Positions 22,489-27,431 of a stretch of 31,674 nt of DNA are shown one piece after another. The translations under genes were made by a program, and so were the position numbers. The stretch lies in the IMG/VR virus record IMGVR_UViG_3300042562_000683, positions 1-31,674 of that record; one strand, written 5' to 3'. Positions within the stretch are counted from its first letter, which is position 1. Each line of letters begins with the position of its first letter. The notes under the pieces were generated by a model. That model ran no database searches. It was not told the origin of the DNA and saw only the letters and a program-made list of their open reading frames with translations. This stretch comes from a virus.

Positions 22489-22640
22489 GCGACCCCGTAC
22501 CTATCCGCACCGACTATGTCGGCATCGCCGACGGCGGCCACCTCTGGTCTGTTTGGCGAACAGACACCAACGAGCAAATCGGCTGGAACCTCACACCAAT
22601 CGACACCGACCTCGTGGCCGAACCCGAGGTGCCCGAATGA
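22485..22640 (+). CDS. Small Trp-rich hypothetical protein
   Basis: A 51-residue protein whose ATG overlaps the fibre stop (ATGA) and whose stop overlaps the next ATG. The sequence contains GGHLWSVWRTDTNEQIGW with closely spaced Trp residues, resembling small tail-fibre-associated or chaperone-like proteins encoded next to fibre genes. No motif allows a function to be assigned. The dual overlaps are the main support for it being a real gene. Confidence 0.55.
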   Translation: MSDPVPIRTDYVGIADGGHLWSVWRTDTNEQIGWNLTPIDTDLVAEPEVPE

Positions 22641-22765
22641 CCATCACCGAGACCCGCCCCGAGGTGATCGAGATCCCGACCATCGAAGACGACCAGGACG
22701 ACGACGACCTCGAGTACGTCGACCCGCCCGCAGTACCCACCGAACACCCTGAATGGGGAATGTGA
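22637..22765 (+). CDS. Very acidic 42-residue protein
   Basis: A 42-residue protein starting at the ATG that overlaps the previous stop. The middle is nearly all acidic (EDDQDDDDLEY) and the end is proline-rich. Its stop overlaps the ATG of the holin gene. Its function is not known; small acidic proteins in such a position may act as lysis regulators or fibre chaperones, but that is a guess. Confidence 0.5.
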   Translation: MTITETRPEVIEIPTIEDDQDDDDLEYVDPPAVPTEHPEWGM

Positions 22766-23031
22766 TGAACCGCAATCTGATCCGAGCCATCATCGAACGC
22801 GCAGCGAAGACCGCAGCCCAATCGCTGCTCCTCTTCGTCGGAGCCGCACAAGGCCTCGACCTGTTTACCCTCGACTGGCAACGGGCCCTCGGAGCCGCCG
22901 CAGCAGGAGCGCTACTTAGCGTCCTCACGTCGATCGCCTCGCTCGGAATAGGCCCGGCCGACTCACCGTCGCTCGTCGCCCCGATCGTCTCCTCAGATCC
23001 GGTGACCCCGCTGATCCCTCCGAGCATGTGA
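22765..23031 (+). CDS. Holin-like membrane protein
   Basis: An 88-residue membrane protein at the end of the lysis/late block. It has a basic, amphipathic N-terminus (MNRNLIRAIIERAAKTAAQS), a hydrophobic helix (LLLFVGAAQGLDLF) and a second helix (ALGAAAAGALLSVLTSIASLG), a two-helix layout common for r1t-type phage holins; the C-terminal tail is Ser/Pro-rich. The ATG at 22765 overlaps the preceding stop; GGGGAA just upstream serves as Shine-Dalgarno, and an ATG four codons earlier is less likely. A strong terminator follows within 140 bp. Paired with the endolysin at 18410. Confidence 0.75.
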   Translation: MNRNLIRAIIERAAKTAAQSLLLFVGAAQGLDLFTLDWQRALGAAAAGALLSVLTSIASLGIGPADSPSLVAPIVSSDPVTPLIPPSM

Positions 23032-23140
23032 CCTAGCTCTCCGGCTCGACGACGACGAGACCCCTGCACCTCGTCGACTAGGTGACCGCGCAGCCCTCAT
23101 GGCATGCGACCGCACCCCAACACAACCGAGCCGGCCAACG

Positions 23141-23171
23141 ACGCCCCCACTGCTTCGAGCGGTGGGGGCGT
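23141..23171 (+). terminator. Intrinsic terminator of the late operon
   Basis: ACGCCCCCACTGCT (23141-23154) pairs with AGCGGTGGGGGCGT (23158-23171), a 14-bp GC-rich stem with one T-G pair and a TCG loop, followed by a T-rich CTGTCGTTTCT. It lies about 110 bp after the holin gene. The stretch 23032-23140 before it contains no gene that I can support. Confidence 0.8.
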
Positions 23172-23186
23172 CTGTCGTTTCTGGGA

Positions 23187-23192
23187 TACCTT
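23187..23192 (+). promoter_or_regulatory. -10 box of a likely leaderless promoter for the first HTH gene
   Basis: TACCTT, within GATACCTT, fits TANNNT and ends seven bases before the ATG at 23200. The second HTH gene at 25884 has a similar GATACCGT at almost the same distance from its start, so both may be made from leaderless mRNAs. No clear -35 box is visible here. Confidence 0.45.
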
Positions 23193-23199
23193 GCCGGCC

Positions 23200-23397
23200 A
23201 TGGAAGAAGTCCGGCAGGGACGGCTGATGGATCTGAGGGGCGTGGCTGCTTACCTCGGAATCACCGAACGCCAAGCCCGCCACCTCGCCGAGCAAAACCG
23301 CATACCAGTTACCCGCATCGACGGTCGGCTGCGCTTCGACATCTGGGCAATCGACAAGTGGATCGCCCGGTCAACGACCAAGCCGACCTCTAGGTAG
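23200..23397 (+). CDS. xis: Excisionase-type winged HTH protein 1 (candidate Xis/RDF)
   Basis: A 65-residue MerR-like/excisionase DNA-binding protein. LMDLRGVAAYLGITERQARHLAEQ is the helix-turn-helix and RIPVTRIDGRLRFDIWAID the beta wing; W near the end of IDKWI is conserved in excisionases. It lies between the late terminator and the attP core, 450 bp before the integrase start, suitable for a recombination directionality factor. A second copy at 25884 has a nearly identical wing but a different recognition helix. The ATG at 23200 follows a -10 box directly; an upstream ATG at 23104 would run through the terminator hairpin and is rejected. The name is by role, not by tested activity. Confidence 0.75.
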   Translation: MEEVRQGRLMDLRGVAAYLGITERQARHLAEQNRIPVTRIDGRLRFDIWAIDKWIARSTTKPTSR

Positions 23398-23410
23398 GAA
23401 GGGCCGGGCC

Positions 23411-23638
23411 ATGACAAAGGGAAAGACCAAGAAATACAAATGCGAGGTGTGCCCCGACGACAAGCGCATTCTCGGCGGGCTTTGCACACATGAACACCGA
23501 GTCTCTCAGGGCAAACCACCGACAATTGAGGACCCCGAAATCCTCGAACTACTGCGGTGGATCTTGCGGCCAGATCCACCTCGGCAGCAGAATCGTGTGC
23601 AAAATAAGTGCATCACCCTAGACATTCACCCGCTCTGA
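23411..23638 (+). CDS. Small hypothetical protein with CxxC and His/Cys motif
   Basis: A 75-residue basic protein directly after the first HTH gene, with AGGAAGGG at 23396-23403 as ribosome-binding site. KCEVCPDDKRILGGLCTHEHR could hold a zinc ion (C-x2-C...C-x-H). The rest, EILELLRWILRPDPPRQQ, is helical then proline-rich. The 3' end includes a GTGCAAA motif (23597-23603) also found next to the integrase start and stops about 25 bp before the tRNA-like att core. Function unknown; its place suggests a link with integration or excision. Confidence 0.55.
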   Translation: MTKGKTKKYKCEVCPDDKRILGGLCTHEHRVSQGKPPTIEDPEILELLRWILRPDPPRQQNRVQNKCITLDIHPL

Positions 23639-23664
23639 GCTGGGATTATGGCACAAAGCCGCCA

Positions 23665-23711
23665 TGCCCTGCAAAGGCGCGTACCCCAGTTCGACTCTGG
23701 GCGCCGCCTCC
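23665..23711 (+). other. attP: attP core: 3' half of a tRNA-Cys(GCA) gene
   Basis: The segment contains an anticodon stem-loop TGCC-CTGCAAA-GGCG (anticodon GCA at 23671-23673), a T-arm CCCAG-TTCGACT-CTGGG (23685-23701), and the 3' acceptor strand CGCCGCC with the U73-equivalent T at 23709, a tRNA-Cys identity base. No 5' acceptor strand or D-arm precedes it, so it is not a complete tRNA gene. Integration of phages into tRNA 3' ends restores the gene from attP, and the integrase gene starts 140 bp downstream. Phage genes on both sides mark it as attP and not attL or attR. Confidence 0.82.
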
Positions 23712-23714
23712 GGG

Positions 23715-23752
23715 AGCAGGACCAGCATAAGTGCTGGTCCTGCTTGCTTTTT
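23715..23752 (+). terminator. Intrinsic terminator next to the att core
   Basis: AGCAGGACCAGCA (23715-23727) pairs perfectly with TGCTGGTCCTGCT (23732-23744), a 13-bp stem with a TAAG loop, followed by TGCTTTTTG. It lies right behind the tRNA 3' end, as a host tRNA terminator would, and may have been carried in with the att site or serve to restore transcription termination after integration. Confidence 0.85.
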
Positions 23753-23795
23753 GCCCTCATTCTGACGGTCTGCTGTTGTGGCCGATAGTGTCCAC

Positions 23796-23837
23796 TTGTG
23801 CCGGTTTGTGCGACCTCATGTGCAAACTGAGTGCAAA
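23796..23837. repeat. Phased TGTGC/GTGCAAA boxes upstream of the integrase (candidate arm-type sites)
   Basis: TTGTGC, TTGTGC, ATGTGC and GAGTGC occur at 23796, 23806, 23818 and 23829, spaced 10-12 bp, about one helical turn. The last two extend to GTGCAAA (23820-23826 and 23831-23837), which also occurs at 23597 and resembles the TGCAAA in the att core. Such phased short repeats are expected for integrase arm-binding or Xis sites; the assignment is inferred. Confidence 0.4.
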
Positions 23838-23849
23838 GCGAGGGCACCT

Positions 23850-24983
23850 ATGGCGGTCAAGAAGTACGGCACGAAACAATGGCAAGCACGCTGGCGAGAC
23901 GAGGCAGGCAAGCAGCGCGCCAAAGTGTTCGCCAAGAAGAGCGACGCCGATGCCTTTTTGCGAGCCGCTACCGACGGCTCAGGGCAGGGAGGACTTATGC
24001 CATCGGCCGGCGCCATCACCGTGGCCGAGGTCGGCGCCAGGTTCCTCGCCTCCTGCATCCATCTCTCCCCGGGCACCATCGAGGGCTACACCCGAGACCT
24101 CACGCGCTACGCCTACCCGGCGTTCGGTGACCTCCCGATCTCGAAGCTCACCTCGGCCATGATCCAGAGTTGGCTTGCCGAGCAGCTCACCCGCCTCGCA
24201 CCCTCGACCGTCAAAGCGAACTACCGCAGCTTGCGCGTCATGGTCGTCTGGGCGATCCGCGCCCGCTACCTCGCCACCAATCCGTTCGACGGCGTCAATG
24301 CGCCGCGCGTCCCTTTCGTCGAGAAGGAATACCTGACCGTCCAGCAGGTCGAAGCAATCGCCGACAACATCGGAGACCGCTACCGCGCCTTCGTTCTCGT
24401 CGCCGCGTACTCAGGTGCCCGACTCGCCGAGCTGACCGGGCTTCGTCGAGCATGGGTCAACGGCAACGCCATCACCATCAACGAACAACTCAAGATGCGC
24501 GCTACTGGCTGGTCACGCGAAGCAACCAAGACCTCGGGCAGCAGGCGCACGATTGTCCTGCCCGCTTCGATCGCCGAGGAACTGCGCCAGCACATGGACA
24601 AGTACACCGGACCGGGACCGGATGACCTGGTATTCATCAACCAGTACGGCAACCCGATCGGGGCAAGCTTCCGAGGAAACGTGTGGGCGCCGGCCTGCTA
24701 CAAAGCCGGCCTCGCGGAACTGAAGACCCACGCCGATCGGCCCACCACGATCGTCGGCTACCCGAAGTTCCATTCCCTCCGGCACACCTCGGTCGCTATC
24801 TGCATCGCTGCCGGCGTTGCCCCGAAGGTGATCCAGCAGCGCCTCGGCCATTCGTCCATCGTGCTCACGATGAACACCTATGGGCACCTCATGCCGGGCC
24901 TCGATGACGCCGCCGCCGCCGCCATGGATGGTCTCAGGCCATCAGCGGTCGTTGACGATGTTGGCGATCCTGCCGGGCGTTAG
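23850..24983 (+). CDS. int: Tyrosine-type integrase
   Basis: A 377-residue site-specific recombinase. The N-terminal arm-binding part is MAVKKYGTKQWQARWRDEAGKQRAKVFAKKSDADAF; the core-binding SAM-like domain spans ~55-150 (LSPGTIEGYTRDL). The catalytic set is complete: R191 (YSGARLAEL), K227 (ATKTSGSRR), H308 and R311 (FHSLRHTS), H334 (RLGHSS) and nucleophile Y344 (MNTYGH). The ATG at 23850 is chosen because it begins the conserved arm-binding part; a GTG at 23778 would run across the phased repeats. The gene stands ~140 bp behind the attP core, in its usual orientation. Its last 42 bp overlap a minus-strand HTH gene. Confidence 0.95.
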   Translation: MAVKKYGTKQWQARWRDEAGKQRAKVFAKKSDADAFLRAATDGSGQGGLMPSAGAITVAEVGARFLASCIHLSPGTIEGYTRDLTRYAYPAFGDLPISKLTSAMIQSWLAEQLTRLAPSTVKANYRSLRVMVVWAIRARYLATNPFDGVNAPRVPFVEKEYLTVQQVEAIADNIGDRYRAFVLVAAYSGARLAELTGLRRAWVNGNAITINEQLKMRATGWSREATKTSGSRRTIVLPASIAEELRQHMDKYTGPGPDDLVFINQYGNPIGASFRGNVWAPACYKAGLAELKTHADRPTTIVGYPKFHSLRHTSVAICIAAGVAPKVIQQRLGHSSIVLTMNTYGHLMPGLDDAAAAAMDGLRPSAVVDDVGDPAGR

Positions 24984-25160
24984 ACCGAGAAGCTTGCCGA
25001 TGCGGACATGCGTCCATCCGGCGCGTCGGAGCGCCACCACGGCCTGCCTGCGCGCGTCTGAAGCGACAGCTACCGCAGTCATTAGATCCTGAAGATCCCT
25101 TTGGGCTTTTAGTGCTCTTTCGATCATTGGCTCAGACGCCGCCACGTCACCCGCACCCAT
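24942..25160 (-). CDS. Small HTH protein, minus strand, overlapping the integrase 3' end
   Basis: A 72-residue DNA-binding protein. After a helical segment (ALKAQRDLQDLMTAVAVASD), RRQAVVALRRAGWTHVRIGKLLGLTPGRIANIVN forms a helix-turn-helix of the sigma-region/Trp-repressor style. It runs toward and overlaps the integrase gene by 42 bp, so its transcript is antisense to the integrase 3' end. A GATACT -10 box (25181-25186, minus strand) and AGGA precede the ATG at 25160; a later in-frame ATG is possible. Small HTH proteins in this place may regulate lysogeny; the target is unknown. Between its start and the repressor gene (25161-25406) I find no convincing gene. Confidence 0.62.
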   Translation of the reverse strand: MGAGDVAASEPMIERALKAQRDLQDLMTAVAVASDARRQAVVALRRAGWTHVRIGKLLGLTPGRIANIVNDR

Positions 25161-25406
25161 CCGCCGACGGTACGTTCCTGAGTATCTATCGCCCCCCTAT
25201 CGCTTCTGCAACCATCCTGCTACCGTGTGACCGACGGCACCGGCGGTGTCGTCCAATCGGGTCCGCTGTCACGGCCGGCCGGTAGGGTCGAACACATGTT
25301 CAGCAGTGGCGGGTTAGGCACGAAGTCTCACGAAGCGGTGGCGCGCGTTGGGGCAGCGACAAATCCGGCTCTAGCACGCCATGTCTGGCGAGTGCTTCGG
25401 GCTGAG

Positions 25407-25775
25407 CTACTGGACTTTGAACGAGCGCAAGACGGCGATGACGGCTTTGGCCTCGATCGGCTTGAGCCCGGGATCGGCGAGGATAGCCAGCTCGGTATCG
25501 GCAATGGCCGGGGCGCCGACGGGCAACCAGCCCAGGTGGCGTGACAGCCCCCCTGGTTCAACACCAACCAGCTCCTCGATCGCCAAGACCTGCGGCCTCG
25601 AGGGTTCACGCTTGCCCGACAGCCAGGAGTTCGCAGCCCGCCGGGCCGACTCGGTCTTGTCAGATCCGGCAATCGGGAACAAGGCCGAGACGCGCAAGCC
25701 CGCATCGGTGAGCGCGCCAGATACGGCTGCACCAAAGGCTATTCGCTGCTCGGTTGTGGAGTTTTTCCCGCTCAT
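25407..25775 (-). CDS. XRE-like phage repressor (immunity repressor candidate)
   Basis: A 122-residue protein on the minus strand. Residues 1-80 are an XRE/lambda-type HTH: AFGAAVSGALTDAGLRVSAL, ...TESARRAANSWLSGKREPSRPQVLAIEELVGVEPGGL, with SxWLSGKREPS as turn and recognition part. A short C-terminal helical part (KPIEAKAVIAVLRSFKVQ) probably dimerises; there is no LexA-type peptidase domain, so SOS cleavage is not expected. It diverges from the second HTH gene at 25884, with two opposed promoters and TATTTAGT boxes between them. This layout is that of CI and Cro. Start ATG at 25775 directly borders the operator region. Confidence 0.78.
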   Translation of the reverse strand: MSGKNSTTEQRIAFGAAVSGALTDAGLRVSALFPIAGSDKTESARRAANSWLSGKREPSRPQVLAIEELVGVEPGGLSRHLGWLPVGAPAIADTELAILADPGLKPIEAKAVIAVLRSFKVQ

Positions 25776-25801
25776 AACACACTCACTCTACGCCTGCGTG
25801 G

Positions 25802-25831
25802 ATCATAAGCAGATCACCCGTATTTAGTAAA
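25802..25831 (-). promoter_or_regulatory. Repressor promoter (minus strand)
   Basis: Reading the minus strand, TTTACT (25831-25826) and TATGAT (25807-25802) are separated by 18 bp, a good -35/-10 pair pointing to the repressor gene and giving a leader of about 20 bases. The -35 box overlaps the TATTTAGT element at 25821-25828, so a repressor bound there could control its own gene. Confidence 0.6.
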
Positions 25832-25846
25832 GAGACAAAAAGAGTC

Positions 25847-25875
25847 TTGACCGGACTTATTTAGTCCGATACCGT
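25847..25875 (+). promoter_or_regulatory. Early (lytic) promoter with operator in the spacer
   Basis: TTGACC (25847-25852) and TACCGT (25870-25875) are separated by exactly 17 bp. The spacer contains the inverted repeat GGACT-TATTT-AGTCC (25853-25867), an operator-like palindrome that includes the TATTTAGT box repeated at 25821. The start codon of the second HTH gene lies eight bases behind the -10 box, so the mRNA is nearly or fully leaderless. This is the P_R-like counterpart of the repressor promoter. Confidence 0.65.
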
Positions 25876-25883
25876 CCTGCACC

Positions 25884-26099
25884 ATGCAGGCACACGAAAC
25901 CACAACTGAGCGAACCGGCCGACTTCTAGACCTCGCCGGCGTAGCTGAATACCTCGGGCTCGACCCAGTCACTATCCGCTCGCTTGTGATCAAGGACCGC
26001 ATACCGGTCACACGCATCGACGGCCGGCTGCGCTTCGACATCTGGGCAATCGACAAGTGGATCGTGCGCAAGACCACGAAGCCGGGGCGTGCGGCATGA
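25884..26099 (+). CDS. Excisionase-type winged HTH protein 2 (candidate Cro-like regulator)
   Basis: A 71-residue paralogue of the protein at 23200. The HTH is LLDLAGVAEYLGLDPVTIRSLVIK and the wing RIPVTRIDGRLRFDIWAID. From the start of the wing the DNA matches the first gene at 65 of 69 positions, including a 40-nt exact run (26025-26064 and 23326-23365), while the helix part differs. It is the first gene of the rightward early operon and faces the repressor across the operator, like Cro. Its stop overlaps the next ATG. Whether it is Cro, a second RDF or both is open. Confidence 0.75.
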   Translation: MQAHETTTERTGRLLDLAGVAEYLGLDPVTIRSLVIKDRIPVTRIDGRLRFDIWAIDKWIVRKTTKPGRAA

Positions 26100-26287
26100 G
26101 CGTCCACTGCTTCTACTGCTCCCGGTGTTTCAAGAACGCCGACTCGCTGCCGGCCCACGACTGCCGGCGCACCACCCACAAGCAGACCGAGAACACGACG
26201 ACCCGTGTGACCCCGGAGCAGTGGGCGCAGATCAGCGCCCGACTCCAGCACCCTTCGTCGACCTATGTGCCGGACGGTGCAGCGTGA
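26096..26287 (+). CDS. Small zinc-finger-like protein
   Basis: A 63-residue protein starting at the ATG that overlaps the previous stop. HCFYCSRCFKNADSLPAHDCRRTTH has C-x2-C and later H-x-C/H pairs, as in C2H2-type fingers. The second half is hydrophilic and includes VTPEQWAQISARLQ. The stop overlaps a GTG start behind it. It may bind DNA or protein in early expression; no family name is assigned. Confidence 0.6.
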   Translation: MSVHCFYCSRCFKNADSLPAHDCRRTTHKQTENTTTRVTPEQWAQISARLQHPSSTYVPDGAA

Positions 26288-26460
26288 CCGCCGCCGGCCA
26301 GCTCGTCGTCGGCGCACTGCTCGTCGTCGCATTCTTCGCCATAGGCGCACTCGTCGAGATCATCGCCACCCTCGACCTCGGCGCCTCGGCTCTCTGTGCA
26401 GTGTTCGCCGGACTCGCCACCGTCACCCTCGTCGCCATCTACCCGACGGCCGGCAAGTGA
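26284..26460 (+). CDS. Tiny two-helix membrane protein
   Basis: A 58-residue hydrophobic protein with a GTG start overlapping the previous stop (GTGA). Two membrane helices are visible (LVVGALLVVAFFAIGALVEI and ALCAVFAGLATVTLVAIY). It is one of two adjacent tiny membrane proteins at the front of the early operon, where superinfection-exclusion or host-membrane factors are often found. Function is unknown. Confidence 0.55.
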   Translation: MTAAGQLVVGALLVVAFFAIGALVEIIATLDLGASALCAVFAGLATVTLVAIYPTAGK

Positions 26461-26549
26461 AAGGCGACCTGCTGGCCCTCGCAGTCATCGCCGCCTGTGT
26501 TGCCTCGGTCGTCATCTTCACCTTGCTCATCAGTTCGGCCGCATTGTGA
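26457..26549 (+). CDS. 30-residue single-span membrane protein
   Basis: A 30-residue frame with GTG start overlapping the previous stop and a stop overlapping the next GTG. The sequence MKGDLLALAVIAACVASVVI followed by FTLLISSAAL is a single membrane helix. Its support is the precise overlaps at both ends and the hydrophobic composition; it might also be a non-functional translational bridge. Confidence 0.42.
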   Translation: MKGDLLALAVIAACVASVVIFTLLISSAAL

Positions 26550-26881
26550 CGAACCCGAACAAGGCGAAGGGCTCGAAGGCCGAACGCCTTGTGCGTGACT
26601 TCCTCATCGCGTGCGGTGTTCGCTGCCAACGCATTCCGGCCGGGGCGACGCTCGACGAGGCCGACCTGTTCGTGTCCGATCCACGCTGGCCGAGCATCGA
26701 CGTGAAAGACCACGCCGCCTTCCAGCCCGCATGGCTTGATCGAGCGCAGGAACAGAAGATCCACGCCGGCCGCATCTTCGGCGTCGTGTGGCACAAGCGC
26801 CGAGGCAAGACCAATCCGGCCGAGTGGTTCGTCACCATGCTCGGCGCCGACTTCGTGACTCTGATGGAGAACCAAAAATGA
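26546..26881 (+). CDS. Holliday-junction-resolvase-like PD-(D/E)XK nuclease
   Basis: A 111-residue nuclease resembling Hjc/RecU-type resolvases. NKAKGSKAERLVRDFLIACG has the N-terminal conserved Glu (E13), RIPAGATLDEADLFV gives D40, and SIDVKDH gives D52-x-K54 in place of the more usual E-x-K. The C-terminal segment GVVWHKRRGKTNPAEWFVTM fits the rest of the fold. The GTG at 26546 overlaps the preceding stop. It would process recombination or replication junctions before packaging, together with the exonuclease and SSB-like proteins. The family assignment rests on motif pattern. Confidence 0.75.
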   Translation: MTNPNKAKGSKAERLVRDFLIACGVRCQRIPAGATLDEADLFVSDPRWPSIDVKDHAAFQPAWLDRAQEQKIHAGRIFGVVWHKRRGKTNPAEWFVTMLGADFVTLMENQK

Positions 26882-27066
26882 GCAGCGATTACCTGTCCGA
26901 GAAGATCCGCACCCAGGCACTGGCCGAGCAGCCCGACCGTGAGCTGCTGCTGGCTATCGCCGACCATGTCGACGGCGTGTTCTGCGACCGTGACCGACTG
27001 CGCCTCGTCGTCGAATCACTCACCGCCGAGAACCAGCGCCTGCGAGCCACCGAGGGTGTCTGGTGA
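26878..27066 (+). CDS. Small helical hypothetical protein
   Basis: A 62-residue, probably all-helical protein. The ATG overlaps the previous stop, and its stop overlaps the GTG of the WhiB gene. The sequence DYLSEKIRTQALAEQPDREL and LVVESLTAENQRLRATEG suggest a coiled coil at the end. It contains a single Cys and no recognised domain. It is probably a small early protein of unknown role. Confidence 0.55.
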   Translation: MSSDYLSEKIRTQALAEQPDRELLLAIADHVDGVFCDRDRLRLVVESLTAENQRLRATEGVW

Positions 27067-27431
27067 GCGGCTGGTACGACCTCGCCGCCTGCAAGGGCCT
27101 CGGGCACAAGATGTTCCCCGAGCGCGGCAACGCCCAGATGGCGCACGCTGCCATTGCCATCTGTAATACCTGCCCGGTCACCGAGCAGTGCCTGGCATCG
27201 GCCCTCAAGACCGAAGAACGCTTCGGTGTGTGGGGCGGTCTTACCGAACGCAAGCGCCGAGAGATCCGAGTCCCGCGCGGCCCGTCGGCCTGTGGCACCC
27301 GAGTCGCCTACGACCGCGGCTGCCGCTGCCTCGGGTGCAAGAAAGCAACCAACGATTACAAGCGTGAGCGCCGCATCGAGAACGGCACCCTGAACGTCAC
27401 GATATACAAGCACGCGACGGCCGGCGAATGA
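27063..27431 (+). CDS. WhiB-family iron-sulfur transcription factor with extra C-terminal cysteine cluster
   Basis: A 122-residue WhiB-like regulator. The four [4Fe-4S] cysteines are C10, C34, C37 and C43 (LAAC...ICNTCPVTEQC), followed by the FGVWGGLTERKRRE turn and basic tract that in this family contacts sigma factor and DNA. After ~70 residues a second Cys group follows (C77, C87, C89, C92: CGTRVAYDRGCRCLGC), which is not part of the core family and could bind a further metal. Phage WhiB proteins such as that of mycobacteriophage TM4 are known to affect host genes and superinfection. The GTG start overlaps the preceding stop. Confidence 0.92.
   Translation: MSGWYDLAACKGLGHKMFPERGNAQMAHAAIAICNTCPVTEQCLASALKTEERFGVWGGLTERKRREIRVPRGPSACGTRVAYDRGCRCLGCKKATNDYKRERRIENGTLNVTIYKHATAGE

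Noticed and set aside
23630-23711. Complete tRNA-Cys gene
   Set aside because: Anticodon stem, T-arm and 3' acceptor strand are present, but no complementary 5' acceptor strand (GGCGGCG) or D-arm lies before them.
25227-25544. Plus-strand open frame between the two minus-strand regulators, with a TAGGGT box before an internal ATG at 25297
   Set aside because: Its second half is the antisense of the XRE-like repressor gene and no domain is visible. A short transcript from this strand cannot be excluded, but there is no support for a protein.
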